In this document: one piece after another, positions 6,357 to 15,786 of the stretch
Layout: each line of letters begins with the position of its first letter
Numbering within the stretch: the first letter of the stretch is position 1
Source of the DNA: UBA724 sp964229545
Lineage (GTDB): Bacteria; Bacteroidota; Bacteroidia; Flavobacteriales; Flavobacteriaceae
Reading direction: 5' to 3'
Assembly: GCA_964229545.1 (NCBI GenBank)
Contig: CAXRDP010000044.1
Span: forward strand, 1 to 16,248
Length of the DNA: 16,248 bases
Notes under the pieces: generated by a model
What the model was told of the DNA's origin: nothing
What the model saw: the letters and a program-made list of their open reading frames with translations, nothing else
Database searches by the model: none
Position numbers and translations under genes: made by a program

Positions 6357-8033
6357 ATGAATCGCTATAGTAAAATTGTTACTCAAGATCCCACACAGCC
6401 CGCAGCACAAGCCATGTTGCATGCCATCGGATTGACTTCTTCCGATTTGGAGAAACCTTTGGTGGGTATTGCGAGTACGGGATACGAAGGAAATCCGTGT
6501 AATATGCACCTAAACGAACTGGCCACCCATGTCAAAAAGGGAACGGCTGAAGAAGATTTGATTGGGCTTATATTCAACACCATTGGGGTGAGTGACGGAA
6601 TTTCAATGGGTACCCCTGGGATGCGGTTCTCTTTGCCTTCTCGAGACCTGATAGCAGATTCTATGGAAACCGTAGTAGGCGCCATGTCTTATGATGGATT
6701 GGTGACTGTGGTGGGTTGTGACAAAAACATGCCGGGCGCTCTTATGGCCATGTTGCGCCTGAACCGACCTTCTGTGCTGCTGTACGGAGGAACCATCGCT
6801 TCAGGTTGTTTGAATGATAAAAAATTAGATATCGTCTCTGCTTTTGAAGCATGGGGCGAAAAAGTAGCGGGTACCATCAATGAATCCGAATTTAAATCGG
6901 TGGTACAAAACGCTTGTCCAGGAGCAGGCGCTTGTGGGGGTATGTACACAGCCAATACCATGGCGTCTTCCATTGAGGCTTTGGGTATGTCGCTGCCCTA
7001 CAGCTCATCCAACCCTGCTGTGGATGTGGCCAAAACCAATGATGCTGTCGCTGCGGGAAAAGCTTTGCGCTATTTGTTGGAAAATGACATCAAACCCAAA
7101 GATATTGTTACCAAGAAGTCTTTAGAAAATGCCTTGCGATTGATTACTGTTTTGGGAGGTTCTACCAACGCTGTACTTCACTATTTGGCCATTGCCAAGG
7201 CTGCGGAAATTGAGTTGACCATAGATGATTTTCAAAAAATCAGTGACAAAACCCCGTTTTTGGCAGACCTCAAACCCAGCGGAAAGTTCTTGATGGAAGA
7301 CCTTCACAGAGTAGGTGGGGTGCCTGCTGTAATGAAGTATATGCTTGAACAAGGCATGTTGCATGGTGATTGCCTGACCGTTACCGGTAAAACTGTTGCA
7401 GAAAACCTTAAAGATGTGGCTCCCTTGCAGGTCGGGCAAACAGTGATTCGTCCTGTTGAAGAACCGATCAAGCCTACGGGCCATATCAGAATCTTAAAAG
7501 GAAACCTTGCTACCGAGGGCAGTGTGGCCAAAATCACTGGTAAAGAAGGGTTGGTTTTTAGAGGTCCTGCGCGTGTTTTTGAAGGCGAGTTTGAAGCCAA
7601 TGATGGCATTCGCGATGGACAAGTGAAAAAAGGGGAAGTGGTGGTCATTCGTTATGAAGGCCCTAAAGGAGGTCCCGGAATGCCTGAAATGCTCAAGCCT
7701 ACAGCAGCCATCATGGGAGCGGGTCTGGGAAAAGAAGTGGCGCTCATCACAGATGGTCGCTTTTCTGGAGGCACACACGGCTTTGTGGTGGGGCATATCA
7801 CCCCGGAAGCTCAAATTGGTGGCACCATAGGATTGGTCGAGAATGGGGATATGATTACCATCAACGCCGAAAACAACACCATAGTGCTAGAGGTGGACGA
7901 TAAGACCCTTAACCAACGAAAAGAAAACTGGAAGGCTCCTGAACTTAAAGTGAACAGAGGCGTTTTGTATAAATACGCAAGATATGTTTCTTCAGCTTCT
8001 GAGGGATGTGTCACTGACGAAAAGGTATCATGA
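6357..8033 (+). CDS. ilvD: Dihydroxy-acid dehydratase
   Basis: Third common step of isoleucine and valine synthesis: dehydrates 2,3-dihydroxy-3-methylvalerate or 2,3-dihydroxyisovalerate to the 2-oxo acid. 558 residues from ATG 6357; an in-frame TTG at 6339 would add six residues that are not needed. The three candidate iron-sulphur cysteines are Cys48 (GNPCNMHL), Cys121 (VVGCDKNMPGALMAM) and Cys193 (PGAGACGGMYTANTM). Further family motifs are VLGGSTNAVLH, YEGPKGGPGMPEM and DGRFSGGTHGFVVGHI. The GNPCNMHL form with a cysteine is that of the [2Fe-2S] enzymes, so an oxygen-tolerant cluster is plausible (inference). First gene of the ilv operon; its TGA overlaps the ilvB ATG as ATGA. Confidence 0.97.
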   Translation: MNRYSKIVTQDPTQPAAQAMLHAIGLTSSDLEKPLVGIASTGYEGNPCNMHLNELATHVKKGTAEEDLIGLIFNTIGVSDGISMGTPGMRFSLPSRDLIADSMETVVGAMSYDGLVTVVGCDKNMPGALMAMLRLNRPSVLLYGGTIASGCLNDKKLDIVSAFEAWGEKVAGTINESEFKSVVQNACPGAGACGGMYTANTMASSIEALGMSLPYSSSNPAVDVAKTNDAVAAGKALRYLLENDIKPKDIVTKKSLENALRLITVLGGSTNAVLHYLAIAKAAEIELTIDDFQKISDKTPFLADLKPSGKFLMEDLHRVGGVPAVMKYMLEQGMLHGDCLTVTGKTVAENLKDVAPLQVGQTVIRPVEEPIKPTGHIRILKGNLATEGSVAKITGKEGLVFRGPARVFEGEFEANDGIRDGQVKKGEVVVIRYEGPKGGPGMPEMLKPTAAIMGAGLGKEVALITDGRFSGGTHGFVVGHITPEAQIGGTIGLVENGDMITINAENNTIVLEVDDKTLNQRKENWKAPELKVNRGVLYKYARYVSSASEGCVTDEKVS

Positions 8034-9763
8034 AAGCAGTAGCAGTCAAAAACCAACAGGAACTCCAAGCGCCTAACCAACCCATCATAGGGGCAGAGGC
8101 TGTGGTGCGTTGTCTGGTAGCCGAAGGTGCCAATTTGATATATGGATATCCCGGTGGCGCTATCATGCCTGTTTATGACGAGCTCTATAAGTTTCAGGAC
8201 TACATTCATCATGTATTGGTTCGCCATGAACAAGGTGCCGTTCATGCTGCGCAAGGATTTGCTCGTGTGTCGGGGAATGTAGGTGTCTGTATGGCGACAT
8301 CCGGCCCCGGTGCAACCAACTTGGTGACTGGGATTGCAGATGCGATGATAGACTCCACTCCCTTGGTGTGTATCACTGGTCAGGTACCGTCTCATTTGTT
8401 GGGTTCTGATGCTTTCCAAGAAACCGATATCATCGGGATATCTACTCCTGTTACCAAATGGAGTTATCAGGTCACGAGGGCTGAAGAAATCCCCGAAATA
8501 CTAGCCAAAGCATTTTACATAGCCAAATCGGGCCGTCCAGGCCCAGTACTGGTTGACATCACCAAAGATGCGCAGTTTGCATCGTTTGATTACAATTATA
8601 CTCCCTGCCAAAGCGTACGTAGCTACAAGCCTGTTCCAAAAACAAACCCAGAGGACTTACAAGAAGCAGCTGAACTCATAGGGCAAGCTAAAAAGCCTTT
8701 GATAGTATGGGGGCAAGGTGTCATTCTTGGAAAAGCAGAAGCTGAGTTTAAGGTTTTTGTAGAAAAGTCTGGTATACCGGCTGCTTGGACCATTTTGGGT
8801 GCTTCTGCTTTGGCTACCGATCACCCGCTTAACGTGGGTATGGTGGGTATGCACGGAAACTACGCGCCCAATCTGTTAACCAACGAATGTGACTTGCTGC
8901 TCGCAGTCGGCATGCGTTTTGATGACAGGGTTACAGGAGATTTGAACACCTATGCCAAACAAGCCAAAATCATTCATTTTGAGATAGACCCTGCCGAGGT
9001 TAACAAAAATGTAACCGTAGATGTGGCTGTGATGGGAGACGTAAAACACACTTTGGCAGCCATTACGCCTCTGATTGAGAAAAAATCCTACAGCGATTGG
9101 CTAGAGCAATTTTCAGCTTTGGACAAAATTGAGCATGACAAGGTGATTGACGCCGAACTCAACCCCACCAAACCCGGTTTGACCATGGGAGAGGTGATCA
9201 AAGCCATCAACGCTTCTAGTGGCGGTGATGCGGCCATCGTTACCGACGTAGGCCAGCATCAGATGATTGCTTGTCGATATGCAGAATTTACTACTACCAA
9301 AAGCAACATTACTTCAGGTGGTTTGGGAACCATGGGATTTGCTTTGCCTGCAGCGCTTGGCGCCAAAATGGGTGCGCCCAACAGAGAAGTCGTTGCAGTG
9401 ATTGGTGATGGAGGGTTTCAGATGAATATCCAAGAACTGGGCACCATCTTCCAGACCCAAGCTGCTGTAAAAATTGTAATTCTAAACAATGACTTCTTGG
9501 GCATGGTTCGTCAATGGCAACAATTGTTTTTTGACAAACGCTATGCATCCACTGAAATGGTCAATCCTGACTTTGTGCAAATAGCCAAAGGTTATTTTAT
9601 AGAAGCCAAACGTGTTGACAATCGAGAAGACATGCAGGAGGCTGTAGCTGAGATGATGCGTTCAGACAAGCCTTATTTGTTAGAAGTGTGTGTAGAAAAA
9701 GAAAACAATGTATTCCCGATGATTCCGTCGGGTGCATCTGTTTCAGATATTAGACTCGAATAG
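8030..9763 (+). CDS. ilvB: Acetolactate synthase (acetohydroxyacid synthase), large catalytic subunit
   Basis: Thiamine-diphosphate enzyme condensing pyruvate with pyruvate or 2-oxobutyrate to acetolactate or acetohydroxybutyrate. 577 residues, usual length. Visible: N-terminal domain with YGYPGGAIMPVYDEL and the catalytic Glu67 in VRHEQGAVHAAQG; GPGATNLVTGIADA; the GQVPSHLLGSDAFQETD loop; a central domain with LLAVGMRFDDRVTGD; and a C-terminal cofactor motif GDGGFQMNIQELGT ending in NNDFLGMVRQWQQLFFDKRY, where Mg2+ and the pyrophosphate bind. The ATG at 8030 overlaps the ilvD stop by 4 bp, and ilvN starts 2 bp after its stop, so all three should be translated together. It needs the IlvN subunit for full activity and feedback control. 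Confidence 0.97.
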   Translation: MKAVAVKNQQELQAPNQPIIGAEAVVRCLVAEGANLIYGYPGGAIMPVYDELYKFQDYIHHVLVRHEQGAVHAAQGFARVSGNVGVCMATSGPGATNLVTGIADAMIDSTPLVCITGQVPSHLLGSDAFQETDIIGISTPVTKWSYQVTRAEEIPEILAKAFYIAKSGRPGPVLVDITKDAQFASFDYNYTPCQSVRSYKPVPKTNPEDLQEAAELIGQAKKPLIVWGQGVILGKAEAEFKVFVEKSGIPAAWTILGASALATDHPLNVGMVGMHGNYAPNLLTNECDLLLAVGMRFDDRVTGDLNTYAKQAKIIHFEIDPAEVNKNVTVDVAVMGDVKHTLAAITPLIEKKSYSDWLEQFSALDKIEHDKVIDAELNPTKPGLTMGEVIKAINASSGGDAAIVTDVGQHQMIACRYAEFTTTKSNITSGGLGTMGFALPAALGAKMGAPNREVVAVIGDGGFQMNIQELGTIFQTQAAVKIVILNNDFLGMVRQWQQLFFDKRYASTEMVNPDFVQIAKGYFIEAKRVDNREDMQEAVAEMMRSDKPYLLEVCVEKENNVFPMIPSGASVSDIRLE

Positions 9764-9765
9764 AC

Positions 9766-10290
9766 ATGGAGCAGAAGACATATACCATATCAATTTATGC
9801 GGAAAACAATGTGGGATTGCTTTCAAGGGTATCTGCTATATTTTTAAAGCGACACATTAATATTGATAGCTTAAACATCTCATTATCAGAGATTGACAAA
9901 GTTTCAAGATTTGTTATTGTGGTTCAAGTCACCGAAGTACAAGTACAAAAAATTGTCAAGCAGATTGAAAAACAAATCGAAGTCATCAAAGCCTTTTATC
10001 ATACCGATGAGGAAACAATTTTTCAAGAATCTGCTTTGTATAAAGTATCTTCAAAATCACTTTTTGAAGAACGTCACATTCAAAATGTTATTAAAAAAAG
10101 CCATGCCAATATAGTTACGGTAAATCCTGAGTTTTTCGTAATTGAAAAAACTGGATTTAGAGAGGAAACCGAACAGTTGTACAATGATTTAGCGCCCTTT
10201 GGTTTGCTACAGTTTGTGCGTTCGGGCAGAATCTCTGTGACCAAATCGGCCATGGAAATCAGTCGTTTATTAAAAGAATTCTCAGAATAA
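9766..10290 (+). CDS. ilvN: Acetolactate synthase, small regulatory subunit
   Basis: 174-residue partner of IlvB that activates it and carries valine feedback inhibition. The N-terminal ACT domain covers about residues 5-80. Asn14, Gly17 and Asn32 (in AENNVGLLSRV and HINIDSL) line up with Asn11, Gly14 and Asn29 of E. coli IlvH, residues where changes give valine resistance, so valine inhibition is likely retained (inference). A second ACT-like domain follows from about residue 90 (ANIVTVNPEFFVIEKTG ... LAPFGLLQFVRSGRISVTK). Start ATG 9766 is 2 bp after the ilvB stop; ilvC follows after 12 bp. By eye this gene is more A/T-rich, with more AAA and ATT codons, than ilvB or hmgA; I did not compute it. 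Confidence 0.95.
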   Translation: MEQKTYTISIYAENNVGLLSRVSAIFLKRHINIDSLNISLSEIDKVSRFVIVVQVTEVQVQKIVKQIEKQIEVIKAFYHTDEETIFQESALYKVSSKSLFEERHIQNVIKKSHANIVTVNPEFFVIEKTGFREETEQLYNDLAPFGLLQFVRSGRISVTKSAMEISRLLKEFSE

Positions 10291-10302
10291 AACACAATTA
10301 TA

Positions 10303-11775
10303 ATGTCAAATTATTTCAACACCCTATCTCTTAGAGAACAACTTGATCAATTAGCCAGATGTAGATTTATGGATGCCTCCGAATTTTCCAACGGCGTCGA
10401 TGTCCTCATTGGCAAAAAAGTAGTCATTGTAGGTTGTGGCGCGCAAGGTCTCAACCAGGGGCTCAATATGCGTGATTCCGGTCTGGATGTCTCTTATGCA
10501 CTTCGTGAAGGTGCCATTACACAAAAAAGAGCGTCCTACCAAAACGCCACTAGCAATAATTTTGCAGTGGGCTCCTACGAGGATATGATTCCAACAGCAG
10601 ATTTGGTCATAAACCTCACTCCAGACAAAAACCATACCTCTGTGGTAGAAGCCGTGATGCCATTGATGAAAAAAGGTGCGACTTTGTCTTATTCTCATGG
10701 TTTTAATATCGTAGAGGAGGGGATGCGTGTTCGTGAAGACCTTACGGTTATCATGGTGGCACCAAAAAGCCCAGGTTCTGAGGTGCGCGAAGAGTATAAG
10801 CGCGGTTTTGGAGTACCTACCTTGATTGCAGTCCACGTGGACAATGATCCTCAAGGTCATGGTTTGGAACAAGCCAAAGCCTATTGTGTGGCCACGGGAG
10901 GTCATCGTGCGGGTGTATTGGAATCTTCTTTTGTAGCTGAGGTAAAGTCAGACCTTATGGGCGAACAAACCATTTTGTGTGGTGTGTTGCAAACCGGTTC
11001 AATTTTGTCATTCAACAAAATGGTTAAAAAAGGAATTGAACCCTCATATGCTGCCAAATTGATTCAATATGGTTGGGAAACCATTACCGAGGCGCTTAAG
11101 CATGGAGGTATCACCAATATGATGGACCGTTTGAGCAATCCTGCCAAAATCAAAGCATTTGAACTGTCAGAAGAGCTTAAAAAAATTATGTTGCCCTTGT
11201 TTGAAAAGCATATGGATGATATCATGTCAGGACATTTTTCCAAAACTATGATGGAAGATTGGGCCAACGACGATAAAAATCTTTTGACATGGCGCGAGGC
11301 TACTGGAGAGACTGCTTTTGAAAAAACAGCCATTACCGATCAAGAAATTTCAGAACAAGAATATTTTGATCATGGCGTGCTGATGGTTGCCTTTGTGCGT
11401 GCTGGGGTTGAATTGGCTTTTGATACTATGGTAGCTTCGGGAATCAAAGATGCCTCTGCTTATTATGAATCATTGCATGAAACACCACTTATTGCCAATA
11501 CCATTGCCCGTAAGAAGCTGTACGAAATGAACCGTGTGATTTCTGATACGGCTGAATATGGTTGCTATTTGTTTGACCATGCGTGTAAGCCCTTGCTTTC
11601 AGACTTTATGAAAGGTATCGACACCGACGTGATTGGGACCTCTTATCAGCCTCTAGAAAGTGGTGTGGACAACCAAAAGTTGATTCAAGTCAATGATGCC
11701 ATCCGAAACCACCCTGTGGAGATCATCGGAAAAGAATTGCGTGCCTCTATGACCGCTATGAAGAAAATCGTATAA
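10303..11775 (+). CDS. ilvC: Ketol-acid reductoisomerase, class II (long form)
   Basis: Isomerises and reduces acetolactate or acetohydroxybutyrate to the dihydroxy acid with Mg2+ and NADPH. 490 residues, the long form, whose numbering matches the E. coli enzyme. The Rossmann motif GCGAQGLNQGL is at 44-54. Arg68, Arg76 and Ser78 in YALREGAITQKRAS are the residues that select NADPH over NADH. Metal and catalytic residues are Asp217 and Glu221 (SDLMGEQT), then Glu389 and Glu393 (YYESLHETP) and Ser414. The duplicated C-terminal knotted domain is complete. ATG 10303 follows ilvN by 12 bp, without a Shine-Dalgarno sequence. NADPH demand may explain the gapN gene further down the operon. Confidence 0.97.
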   Translation: MSNYFNTLSLREQLDQLARCRFMDASEFSNGVDVLIGKKVVIVGCGAQGLNQGLNMRDSGLDVSYALREGAITQKRASYQNATSNNFAVGSYEDMIPTADLVINLTPDKNHTSVVEAVMPLMKKGATLSYSHGFNIVEEGMRVREDLTVIMVAPKSPGSEVREEYKRGFGVPTLIAVHVDNDPQGHGLEQAKAYCVATGGHRAGVLESSFVAEVKSDLMGEQTILCGVLQTGSILSFNKMVKKGIEPSYAAKLIQYGWETITEALKHGGITNMMDRLSNPAKIKAFELSEELKKIMLPLFEKHMDDIMSGHFSKTMMEDWANDDKNLLTWREATGETAFEKTAITDQEISEQEYFDHGVLMVAFVRAGVELAFDTMVASGIKDASAYYESLHETPLIANTIARKKLYEMNRVISDTAEYGCYLFDHACKPLLSDFMKGIDTDVIGTSYQPLESGVDNQKLIQVNDAIRNHPVEIIGKELRASMTAMKKIV

Positions 11776-11790
11776 AGCTTGAGTGATTTG

Positions 11791-13029
11791 ATGCACATAA
11801 CGCTTATTGAGCAAGCCAAATCTATTGTTTCTGATGTGGCCGTAGAAACGGTTCTACAACAAAATGACCGTTTGAGTGCCGAATATAGCGCAAACATCTT
11901 TCTTAAAAGAGAAGATTTACAGCCAGTGCGTTCCTTTAAATTGCGTGGTGCATACAACAAGATTGCCAATCTCAATAAAGAACAGCGCGCTTCGGGTGTG
12001 GTTTGCGCCAGTGCAGGAAACCATGCGCAAGGGGTCGCTTTGGCTTGCCAGAAATTGGGGATAAAAGGCACCATATTTATGCCAGTGCCTACACCCAAGC
12101 AAAAGTTTAATCAAGTGCGAATGTTTGGTGGTTCAGAAGTAGACATACAATTGGTTGGTGACACCTACGATGATGCCTACCAGGCAGCACAAGCCTTTTG
12201 CACTTCCCAAAACAGCACCTTTGTACATCCTTTTGATGATGATGAGGTGGTTGCAGGTCAGGCTACCTTGGCATTGGAAATCATAGCGCAAACAGTTGAG
12301 CCTATAGACTACATGTTTGTTCCTATTGGAGGTGGTGGATTGATATCGGGTATATTACATGTGTTTAAAACCCTATCACCCAACACCAAAATCATTGGTA
12401 TAGAACCCAAGGGAGCCCCAGCTATGTTTCATTCCTTACAAGAGGGAGCAAATACGACCCTGACAGAAATAGACCCTTTTGTAGATGGAGCGGCAGTCCG
12501 CAAAGTAGGGGATAAGGCCTTTAAGTTGTGTCAATCTTACTTGGATGATATGATACTGGTTTCGGAAGGTGTCATTTGCCAAACGATTTTAAAAATGTAC
12601 AACAAAGATGCTATAGTCGTTGAGCCTGCTGGCGCGATGTCTGTAGCCGCTTTAAAACAATATGCACCTCAGATTCAAGGAAAAAATGTGGTTTGCCTTA
12701 TATGTGGGGGAAATAATGACATCACCCGAATGGCAGAAATCAAAGAGCGTGCGTTATTAGAGGCGGAGCTCAAACACTATTTTATTGTGCGTTTTCCACA
12801 GCGTGCGGGTGCACTGCGCGAATTTGTTGCCGAAGTGTTAGGTCCTGATGATGACATTACTTTTTTTGAATATTCCAAAAAACACAATCGTGCCAATGGC
12901 CCAGCGGTTGTGGGTATTGAACTTAAAGACAAAGAGAACTTTAAACCTTTGGTTCGTCGTATGAAAGACAAGGGTTTTTATGGAGATTATATAAACAACA
13001 AACCTGATTTGTTTCAATTTTTAATATAA
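11791..13029 (+). CDS. ilvA: Threonine deaminase (threonine ammonia-lyase), biosynthetic
   Basis: PLP enzyme giving 2-oxobutyrate and ammonia from threonine, the entry to isoleucine. 412 residues from ATG 11791; an in-frame TTG at 11779, just 3 bp after the ilvC stop, would add four residues. PLP lysine Lys50 lies in RSFKLRGAYN, SAGNHAQGVA is the substrate loop, PIGGGGLISG binds the cofactor phosphate, and ICGGNNDITRM ends the catalytic domain. Residues from about 325 on form one ACT-like regulatory domain (HYFIVRFPQRAGALREFV ... YINNKPDLFQFLI), so this is the shorter type with a single regulatory module, probably isoleucine-responsive (inferred). Its place after ilvC supports biosynthetic rather than catabolic use. 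Confidence 0.95.
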   Translation: MHITLIEQAKSIVSDVAVETVLQQNDRLSAEYSANIFLKREDLQPVRSFKLRGAYNKIANLNKEQRASGVVCASAGNHAQGVALACQKLGIKGTIFMPVPTPKQKFNQVRMFGGSEVDIQLVGDTYDDAYQAAQAFCTSQNSTFVHPFDDDEVVAGQATLALEIIAQTVEPIDYMFVPIGGGGLISGILHVFKTLSPNTKIIGIEPKGAPAMFHSLQEGANTTLTEIDPFVDGAAVRKVGDKAFKLCQSYLDDMILVSEGVICQTILKMYNKDAIVVEPAGAMSVAALKQYAPQIQGKNVVCLICGGNNDITRMAEIKERALLEAELKHYFIVRFPQRAGALREFVAEVLGPDDDITFFEYSKKHNRANGPAVVGIELKDKENFKPLVRRMKDKGFYGDYINNKPDLFQFLI

Positions 13030-13044
13030 TTGTAAAAAAATTGC

Positions 13045-14640
13045 ATGGATAATAACAATCTAACAATTCCAGAAGCTTTTGCTATTGAACCTATAGACCA
13101 TCGTTCCTATTTGATCGGCGGTAAACTCGGGTTATGGGATAGTGCTACAGCATCTGTTTATTCGTCCATTCGAACCCTTCAAAATGATGGTTCGAAAGGA
13201 CCTACATTGGTTGGAACGGTTCCTGATATGGATGAGGCATCCGCCCTTAAAGCGCTTGATGCTGCAGACAAAGCCTATAACAAAGGGCAAGGTAAATGGC
13301 CAACTATGAAAGTAGCCGAACGTATTGCCTGTATGGAGCGTTTTGCGGAATTGATGAAACTGCAACGCGATAAAGTTGTCAAACTGTTGATGTGGGAAAT
13401 TGGAAAAAACTTGGCGGATTCAGAAAAGGAATTTGACAGAACCGTTGACTATATCAATGATACCATAGATGCTTACAAAGAAATAGACCGTAGCAGTGCC
13501 AAATTTTTAAAAGATGGAGGCGTACACGCTCATGTACGTAGAGGCCCCTTGGGAATAGTGTTGTGTTTGGGACCCTACAATTATCCTTTGAACGAAACTT
13601 TCGCCCTTCTGATTCCTGCGATCATGATGGGCAATACAGCGATATTTAAACCTGCCAAGCACGGTGTTTTATTGATTGCCCCCTTATTGGAGGCTTTTCA
13701 AGAAAGTTTTCCTCCGGGTGTGGTCAATGTGGTTTTTGGTAGAGGTCGTACGATAGCGACTCCTATCATGAAAACAGGTCTTGTAGACGTATTGGCACTG
13801 ATTGGACATAGTTCGTCTGCCATTTCCCTACAAGATTTGCACCCCTATAAAAACAGATTGCGATTGGTTTTGGGTCTTGAAGCCAAAAATCCTGCCATCA
13901 TTCTACCTGATGCCAATTTGGAACAAACGGTTGCAGAATGTATTTCAGGAACCCTTTCGTTTAACGGTCAAAGATGTACAGCGCTTAAAATCGTTTACGT
14001 GCACGAAGATGTAAAAGACGAATTCTTAAAGAAATTTTCCGAGGCTGTTGATGCCTTGCAACTTGGAATGCCGTGGGAAAACACCCTGTTGACACCTTTG
14101 CCAGAACCTAGCAAACCTGCTTACATCAAAGAGTTGATTGATGACGCCACAGCCAAAGGTGCTTCGGTTATTAACAAACGAGGTGGTGAGATGTATGAGA
14201 ATTACTGTTTCCCTGCGGTTTTATATCCTGTTACTTCCGATATGCGCGTGTATGAAGAAGAACAGTTTGGCCCTGTCATACCTGTAATCTCTTTTACAGA
14301 TATACAACAACCACTGAACGATATGTCTGATTCTTCCTATGGGCAGCAAGTCAGTTTGTTTGGGAAAGATGTATCAAAACTCGCTCCGCTGATTGATACA
14401 CTTGTCAATTTGGTGTGTCGTGTGAATCTAAACAGCTCTTGTCAGCGTGGGCCCGATGTCTATCCTTTTACGGGTCGCAAGAATTCGGCTGTAAGCACAT
14501 TGAGTGTGCATGATGCCTTGCGTTCTTTCTCTATAAGGACTTTTGTGGCTTCTAAGGATAACCCTACCAACAATGAGATTTTAGAAAACCTTATGGCTTC
14601 TAAAAAATCCAAATTTATCAGTACGGATTATCTGTTGTAA
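13045..14640 (+). CDS. gapN: NADP-dependent non-phosphorylating glyceraldehyde-3-phosphate dehydrogenase
   Basis: Aldehyde dehydrogenase superfamily enzyme oxidising glyceraldehyde 3-phosphate directly to 3-phosphoglycerate with NADP+, bypassing ATP formation and making NADPH. 531 residues. Catalytic residues are Asn179 in CLGPYNYPLNETFALLIPA (174-192), Lys202 in IFKPAKHG, Glu279 in LGLEAKNPAI and Cys311 in FNGQRCTALK; EEEQFGPVIPV and CQRGPDVYPFTGRKNS follow. GPYNYPLNETFA, the FNGQRCTALK loop and the Q-RGPD segment are hallmarks of the GapN group rather than generic aldehyde dehydrogenases. ATG 13045 lies 15 bp after the ilvA stop with no terminator between, so it should be in the ilv transcript. 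Its stop is 4 bp from that of the convergent dnaN. Substrate assignment is by family motif, not proof. Confidence 0.87.
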   Translation: MDNNNLTIPEAFAIEPIDHRSYLIGGKLGLWDSATASVYSSIRTLQNDGSKGPTLVGTVPDMDEASALKALDAADKAYNKGQGKWPTMKVAERIACMERFAELMKLQRDKVVKLLMWEIGKNLADSEKEFDRTVDYINDTIDAYKEIDRSSAKFLKDGGVHAHVRRGPLGIVLCLGPYNYPLNETFALLIPAIMMGNTAIFKPAKHGVLLIAPLLEAFQESFPPGVVNVVFGRGRTIATPIMKTGLVDVLALIGHSSSAISLQDLHPYKNRLRLVLGLEAKNPAIILPDANLEQTVAECISGTLSFNGQRCTALKIVYVHEDVKDEFLKKFSEAVDALQLGMPWENTLLTPLPEPSKPAYIKELIDDATAKGASVINKRGGEMYENYCFPAVLYPVTSDMRVYEEEQFGPVIPVISFTDIQQPLNDMSDSSYGQQVSLFGKDVSKLAPLIDTLVNLVCRVNLNSSCQRGPDVYPFTGRKNSAVSTLSVHDALRSFSIRTFVASKDNPTNNEILENLMASKKSKFISTDYLL

Positions 14641-14644
14641 AATC

Positions 14645-15763
14645 TTATTGGTTAAGCATCACTGGCATCACCAACATGGTGACTTGTTCATTTTCATCAA
14701 CACCATCCATAGGGGTTAAAATACCTGCTCTGTTGGGCATGGACATTTCAAACTGAACCTCTTTGGCTTCTAAGTTGTTAAGCATTTCCACTAAAAAACG
14801 TGCGTTAAAACCTATTTGCATATCTGTACCTTGGTAAGAGCAACTCAATCGTTCTTCGGCACGGTTGCTGTAGTCGATGTCTTCAGCAGAAATATGCAAT
14901 TCGGCACCAGCTAGCTTGAGACGTACCTGATGCGTGGTTTTGTTTGAAAAAATACTTACCCTTTTTATGGTGGTTAAAAACAAATTGCGATCAATGGTGA
15001 GTACATTTGGGTTGTCCTTAGGGATAACCGCCTCGTAATTGGGGTATTTGCCATCTATCAATCTACAAGTGAGTTGGGTGTCATCAAACTGAAAACGGGC
15101 GTTGCTTTCATTGTATTCAACACTTACCTCAGTATCAGTGATGGCTAAGATTGACTTTAACAGGCTTAAAGGCTTTTTGGGCATAATAAACTCGGCTGTG
15201 TTGGGTGCTGACAAGTCACTTCTGTGGTATTTGACCAATTTGTGGGCATCCGTAGCTACAAAAGTCAGGCCATCAGACGCCAATTGAAAAAAGACCCCAC
15301 TCATCACCGGTCGTAGTTCATCGTTTCCTGAAGCAAACAGGGTGTTACTGATTGCGTCTGCCAACACATGTGCAGGAATATTTACACTATCTGCGTCTTG
15401 TACCGCTACTGCTTTTGGAAACTCATCTGCCGACGCATAAGCCAAGGCATATTTTCCATAATTAGAACTGATTTCGATGGTATTTTGCTCAGTTAAAGAA
15501 AAGGTGAGCGGCTGTTCAGGAAACGTTTTGAGGGTGTCCAACAACAAACGAGCGGGTACGGCTACACTGCCCTCAACATCAGATTCAATTTCTATGGCTG
15601 CAGACATGGTGGTTTCCAAGTCGGTTGCCGTAACACGCAAGGTTTTTGTTTGCACATCAAACAAGAAATGATCCAAAATGGGCAAAGTATTGGAGGTGTT
15701 TAAAACGCCACTAAGCGTTTGAAGTGGCTTTAGCAAAGCCGAACTGGAAACAATAAATTTCAT
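14645..15763 (-). CDS. dnaN: DNA polymerase III beta subunit (sliding clamp)
   Basis: Ring-shaped homodimer that holds DNA polymerase on the template and is a docking site for many repair proteins. 372 residues, the normal length, with three repeated clamp folds (about 1-120, 121-245, 246-372). Recognisable pieces are TLPILDHFLF and ATDLETTM in the first, RPVMSGVFF and FVATDAHKLVKYH in the second, LIDGKYPNYEAVIP at the second/third boundary, and the C-terminal VMPVMLNQ that forms the peptide-binding pocket. Start ATG 15763-15761. It is not next to dnaA within the window and is convergent with gapN. The upstream spacer carries a promoter-like box and symmetrical elements (listed separately). 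Confidence 0.97.
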   Translation of the reverse strand: MKFIVSSSALLKPLQTLSGVLNTSNTLPILDHFLFDVQTKTLRVTATDLETTMSAAIEIESDVEGSVAVPARLLLDTLKTFPEQPLTFSLTEQNTIEISSNYGKYALAYASADEFPKAVAVQDADSVNIPAHVLADAISNTLFASGNDELRPVMSGVFFQLASDGLTFVATDAHKLVKYHRSDLSAPNTAEFIMPKKPLSLLKSILAITDTEVSVEYNESNARFQFDDTQLTCRLIDGKYPNYEAVIPKDNPNVLTIDRNLFLTTIKRVSIFSNKTTHQVRLKLAGAELHISAEDIDYSNRAEERLSCSYQGTDMQIGFNARFLVEMLNNLEAKEVQFEMSMPNRAGILTPMDGVDENEQVTMLVMPVMLNQ

Positions 15764-15773
15764 ATATCTTGAC

Positions 15774-15786
15774 TTGTTATTAACAA
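15774..15786. repeat. 13-bp palindrome at the expected dnaN transcription start
   Basis: TTGTTA and TAACAA arms around one central base, perfectly symmetrical. It overlaps the dnaN-side end of the -7 box and would span the predicted transcription start, so an operator or DnaA-related role is possible but unproven. Confidence 0.5.
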
